Assembly (NCBI GenBank): GCA_031119155.1
Contig: JAVHYH010000137.1
Span: 1 to 8,849 of the forward strand
Length of the DNA: 8,849 bases
Direction: 5' to 3'
DNA from: Brevundimonas sp.
GTDB taxonomy: Bacteria > Pseudomonadota > Alphaproteobacteria > Caulobacterales > Caulobacteraceae
Positions 6,521 to 8,849 of this stretch are shown here, one piece after another (position 1 is the stretch's first letter; every line of letters starts with the position of its first letter). Both the position numbers and the translations under genes were made by a program. Below the pieces are notes generated by a model. The model was not told where the DNA came from, made no database searches, and saw nothing but the letters and a program-made list of their open reading frames with translations.

Positions 6521-7311
6521 TGGCGACAGATTCAGGGGGCCTGATCGTCTCGAGCCTGTCCGCCGGCTATGGCGGCCGCACGGTGCTGCGCGACCTCTCG
6601 ATGCCCGCCGCGGCGCCGGGCGAGGTGGTGTCCCTGATCGGCCCCAATGCGGCAGGCAAGAGCACCCTGCTGCGCGCGCTGGCCGGGCTGCATCCGGCCA
6701 CGGGCTCGGTCCTGCTGGACGGGCGCGAACTGAACGGCCTGTCGCTGGCCGAGCGGGCTAGGTCGGTGACCTACATGCCCCAGACCCTGCCGCAGGGTGT
6801 GGCCCTGACGGTGCTGGAGACGCTGGTCAGCGCCCTGCGCGCCTCGCCGGTTCAGGGGGCTGTCTCGCAGGACGAGGCGGCGACGGCGCTGGCCGTGCTG
6901 CAGCGACTCGGTCTGGACGGTCTGGCCATGCGGCGTCTGGATCAGCTTTCCGGGGGACAGAAGCAGCTGGCCTCGCTGGCCCAGGCCGTGGTGCGCGGGC
7001 CCCGGCTGCTGCTGCTGGACGAACCGACCAGCGCGCTGGACCTGCGCCACCAGCTGAAGGTGATGAAGCTGGTCCGCGAACTGGCCGCCGAGCGCGGCAT
7101 GACGGTCATCATGGTCCTGCACGACCTGCAGGCCGCCGCCCGGGCGTCCGATCGGGTCGTGGTTCTTTCGGAAGGCGTCGTCGCCGCTGATGGTGCGCCG
7201 GAGCAGGCGATCACGCCGGCCATCCTCGCGCAGGTCTATCAGGTCGAGGCCCGGGTCGAACGCTGTGCGCGCGGGACCCTGCAGGTCATGGTCGACGACG
7301 TTCTCGGCTAA
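6520..7311 (+). CDS. FecE/FepC-type ABC transporter ATP-binding protein
   Basis: Cytoplasmic ATPase that powers the adjacent permease. From the ATG at 6520 the product is 263 aa, standard for the FecE/FepC/BtuD group. Seen in order are Walker A GPNAAGKST (41-49), Q-loop Gln88 in YMPQ, the ABC signature LSGGQKQL (143-150), Walker B LLLLDEPTSALD (163-174) and switch His201 in VLHDL. All catalytic residues are present. The start codon overlaps the permease stop (TGATG). A GTG three bases earlier (6517) is an equal candidate, since GGAG at 6506-6509 is 7 nt from it and 10 nt from the ATG. It is the last gene of this two-gene + strand unit and converges on the yncE-like gene. Substrate specificity follows the permease and binding protein, probably a ferric siderophore. 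Confidence 0.92.
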   Translation: MATDSGGLIVSSLSAGYGGRTVLRDLSMPAAAPGEVVSLIGPNAAGKSTLLRALAGLHPATGSVLLDGRELNGLSLAERARSVTYMPQTLPQGVALTVLETLVSALRASPVQGAVSQDEAATALAVLQRLGLDGLAMRRLDQLSGGQKQLASLAQAVVRGPRLLLLDEPTSALDLRHQLKVMKLVRELAAERGMTVIMVLHDLQAAARASDRVVVLSEGVVAADGAPEQAITPAILAQVYQVEARVERCARGTLQVMVDDVLG

Positions 7312-7343
7312 AGAAAAGGCCCGGCCGCCGAAGCGACCGGGCC
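7310..7343 (-). terminator. Rho-independent terminator of the yncE-like transcript
   Basis: GGCCCGG (7318-7324) pairs with CCGGGCC (7337-7343), with two further inner pairs past one mismatch and a 6-nt loop. On the - strand the stem is followed directly by TTTTCTTT, the U-tract expected of an intrinsic terminator for the SBP-yncE transcript. On the + strand the hairpin has an A-tract before it but no U-tract after it, so it would serve the ATPase transcript only weakly. Confidence 0.78.
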
Positions 7344-7349
7344 AGTCTG

Positions 7350-7371
7350 TGAGGCGGCCGGAAGCGCCTCA
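7350..7371. other. Second hairpin in the convergent ATPase/yncE gap
   Basis: TGAGGCG (7350-7356) and CGCCTCA (7365-7371) form a perfect 7-bp stem with an 8-nt loop. There is no U-tract on either side. It lies just past the yncE-like stop codon, ahead of the U-tract terminator, and could act as a 3' end stabiliser or help stop the + strand transcript. Confidence 0.4.
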
Positions 7372-7383
7372 GGGAAGCTGTCG

Positions 7384-8478
7384 TCAGGGACGGATGACGG
7401 TCACGGTGTCGCCGGCCGGATCGACCGGGACCGGGGTGCCCGCCGGGGCGTTGCGCGGCAGGCCGCGGGCCTTGTTGGTCACATAGACGGCGTTGTCAGC
7501 GCGGTTGATGGCGATGGTCTGGGGGAAGGTGCCGGTCTGCAGATTGGCCAGCACCGCATAGGTGTTGGTGTCCACGACGGTGACGGTGCCCGCCTGACGG
7601 TTGGCGACATAGGCCTGGTTGACGGCGCCGTTGAAGGCGACGCTCAGGGCGCCTGCACCGGTGGCGATGCGTTGCAGCACCGTGCCGTCGGTGGCGTTCA
7701 TGACGGTCAGCTCGCCCGTGCCCTGGCTGGCCACGAACAGACGGTTGCCGGCAGCGTCGTGCACGACGTTGATGGCGCTCTCCGTGCCGGTCGGCCAGCG
7801 GTGGGCGACCTCGCCCGAGGCCAGATCGACGACCACGACCTGATTGGCGCTCATGTCGGTGCTGAAGGCGCGGTTGCCGGCGGTGTCGATCGCCAGACCG
7901 GTCAGGACGGCGTCCACGTCGATCTGACGCTCCAGCGTGTTGCCGGCGCCGTCGATGATCCAGAGACGGCTGGACAGGGTGTTGGCGCCGCGGCCGCCGA
8001 CTTCCGAGACGTAGACCTTGTTGGCGGTCTCATCGACCACGACCTGACGGACGTGGGCGTTCTCGCGATCCGAGCCGATGTTGGCGACGACGCGGCCGCT
8101 GGCCAGATCGATGGCCGAGATCACGCCGGTGCGGGTGTCGGTGCCGTACAGGGTCTGGGTGCGGCTGTTCAGGGCCAGGCCGTACAGCGGGTTGGCCGAG
8201 ACGTCGATGGCGGCGCCCGGGGTCAGGTCGGCGCTGAAGCGGGCGATGGCGGCGGTGTTGGCGCCGCGCGGGCCGACGGCGGCGACCAGCACCGAAGAGT
8301 CGGCGGGGTTGACGACCAGCTCATAGACGCCGCCCGGCTCGACCTTGACCGACTTGACGACGGTCGGCGCATCGGCGGCGGCCACGGCGGAGGCCGGCTG
8401 GTTCAGGGCCATGGCGGGCGCGGCGACAGCGGCCAGCAGGGCGGCCACGGCGACGACGGCGGCGCGGGAGGTTTTCAT
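7384..8478 (-). CDS. Secreted YncE-like beta-propeller protein
   Basis: A 364-aa periplasmic protein of the YncE / YVTN beta-propeller group. A clear signal peptide (MKTSRAAVVAVAALLAAVAA, then PAMA) ends near residue 24. The mature part is built from repeating blades of about 40-45 residues with recurring patterns such as VISAIDLASGRVVANI, VVVVDLASGEVAHRW and VTVVDTNTYAVLANL, consistent with a seven-bladed propeller; the last blade closes with TVTVIRP. The ATG at 8478 is preferred because AGGAG (complement of 8486-8490) lies 7 nt before it and it starts the signal peptide; an in-frame start at 8508 adds 10 residues that spoil the signal. It lies 42 bp after the binding-protein gene on the same strand. 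E. coli YncE (353 aa) is iron-regulated through Fur, lies beside the TonB-dependent receptor gene yncD, and has no settled function. A role with the siderophore transporter here is inference. Confidence 0.88.
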   Translation of the reverse strand: MKTSRAAVVAVAALLAAVAAPAMALNQPASAVAAADAPTVVKSVKVEPGGVYELVVNPADSSVLVAAVGPRGANTAAIARFSADLTPGAAIDVSANPLYGLALNSRTQTLYGTDTRTGVISAIDLASGRVVANIGSDRENAHVRQVVVDETANKVYVSEVGGRGANTLSSRLWIIDGAGNTLERQIDVDAVLTGLAIDTAGNRAFSTDMSANQVVVVDLASGEVAHRWPTGTESAINVVHDAAGNRLFVASQGTGELTVMNATDGTVLQRIATGAGALSVAFNGAVNQAYVANRQAGTVTVVDTNTYAVLANLQTGTFPQTIAINRADNAVYVTNKARGLPRNAPAGTPVPVDPAGDTVTVIRP

Positions 8479-8520
8479 GGGAAGGCTCCTGGGGGGTGAA
8501 ACAGTCATTCTGGGAGAAGG
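8479..8520 (-). promoter_or_regulatory. Short SBP-to-yncE intergenic spacer with ribosome binding site
   Basis: The 42-bp spacer carries a strong AGGAG (complement of 8486-8490) for the yncE-like gene. A C-run (complement of 8491-8496) lies just before it. I see no terminator or clear promoter in the spacer, so the two genes are probably co-transcribed. Confidence 0.6.
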
Positions 8521-8849
8521 TCAGGCGGCCGACAGGTCGACCCAGTAGTCGCCGCGATAGGGCACGGCGAGGAAGCGGCTGTTGATCTCGTCCAGCGTGG
8601 CGCGCGGGTTGAGATCGGCGAACAGTTCGGGGTGGATCCATTTCGCCAGGACCTCGGTGGCGACGATGTCGATCGGCGAGTTGATCAGCTGGTGCGACAG
8701 ACCGTGCGTCCGCCCGGCGCCGACAGCGCCCAGATTGGCGATGCCCCGGCGCGAGGCGACCTTGCGCAGGCTCTCGCGCGAGCGGGTCTGGTCGTATTGC
8801 GGGCCGACCACGAAGCCGCCCGCCTTTTCGAGGTGGGGGCCGCCGGTGG
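8521..8849 (-). CDS. Periplasmic iron-siderophore-type substrate-binding protein, C-terminal part (N-terminus outside window)
   Basis: The frame is open to the window edge, giving the last ~109 residues of a class III (FepB/BtuF/TroA-fold) substrate-binding protein. The visible part begins near TGGPHLEKAGGFVVGPQYD and continues through HGLSHQLINSPIDIVATEVLAKW to a C-terminal lobe ending RGDYWVDLSAA. The helix containing NSPIDIVATEVLAKWIHPELF, followed by a short conserved C-terminal segment, is typical of FepB-like proteins that bind ferric siderophores. A GTG at 8811 is not a true start, since homologous-looking sequence continues upstream. It is the first visible gene of the - strand unit, followed by the yncE-like gene, and presumably feeds the permease and ATPase transcribed towards it. 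Signal sequence and ligand residues in the N-terminal lobe cannot be seen. Confidence 0.85.
   Translation of the reverse strand, partial: TGGPHLEKAGGFVVGPQYDQTRSRESLRKVASRRGIANLGAVGAGRTHGLSHQLINSPIDIVATEVLAKWIHPELFADLNPRATLDEINSRFLAVPYRGDYWVDLSAA

Noticed and set aside
7384..8400. Repetitive pattern at DNA level in the yncE-like gene
   Set aside because: The recurring segments match protein blade periodicity of a beta-propeller and are too diverged to be a DNA repeat array or CRISPR.
7672..8499. Open frame on the + strand opposite the yncE-like gene (275 codons)
   Set aside because: Gly/Asp/Val-rich repetitive translation is the mirror of the propeller repeats; the - strand has a signal peptide, a ribosome site and propeller blades.
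1..8849. Possible mobile element, prophage, defence system or RNA gene
   Set aside because: No transposase, integrase, terminal inverted repeat, tRNA-like fold or array was seen on either strand; gene content and composition are uniform.

Overview
The window is GC-rich, densely coding DNA typical of an alphaproteobacterium. The combination of a cyo-type quinol oxidase, SURF1 and a RegB/RegA pair in one operon, together with the protein sequences, suggests Caulobacterales (Brevundimonas- or Caulobacter-like). This assignment is inference from protein resemblance; no rRNA or other marker is present.

Left block (1-4536, all + strand): one tightly packed transcription unit. It holds the 3' part of cyoB, then cyoC, cyoD, a SURF1 family assembly factor, a RegB/PrrB/ActS-type redox-sensing histidine kinase and a RegA/PrrA/ActR-type response regulator. 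Gaps are 4 and 9 bp, and the other junctions are 4-bp overlaps (ATGA, ATGA, GTGA), so the six genes are probably co-transcribed and partly translationally coupled. Biochemically this is a heme-copper ubiquinol oxidase of the bo3/ba3 type, its cofactor-assembly helper, and a two-component system that in other alphaproteobacteria reads the ubiquinone pool and a redox-active cysteine. Kinase and regulator are thus made with the enzyme that sets the signal they sense.

Right block (4543-8849): an iron-siderophore-like uptake locus in mixed orientation. A cytoplasmic IroE/Fes-like alpha/beta hydrolase (- strand) is divergent from a FecCD/BtuC-type permease (+ strand), which overlaps a FecE/FepC-type ATPase gene. 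Converging from the right are a periplasmic substrate-binding protein (3' end only, running off the window) and, 42 bp downstream of it, a secreted YncE-like beta-propeller. The 67-bp divergent region contains a Fur-box-like sequence. The convergent ATPase/yncE gap holds two hairpins, one followed by a U-tract on the - strand. The likely cycle is: binding protein captures the ferric chelate, permease and ATPase import it, and the esterase cleaves it to release iron. The role of the propeller is open.

No tRNA, rRNA, insertion sequence, CRISPR array or phage-like gene was seen, and no stretch over 300 bp lacks a gene. Most of the window looks like core metabolism. The less ordinary points are the coupling of RegBA to the oxidase, the His/Asp-rich CyoD tail, and the YncE propeller sitting inside a siderophore transporter locus.
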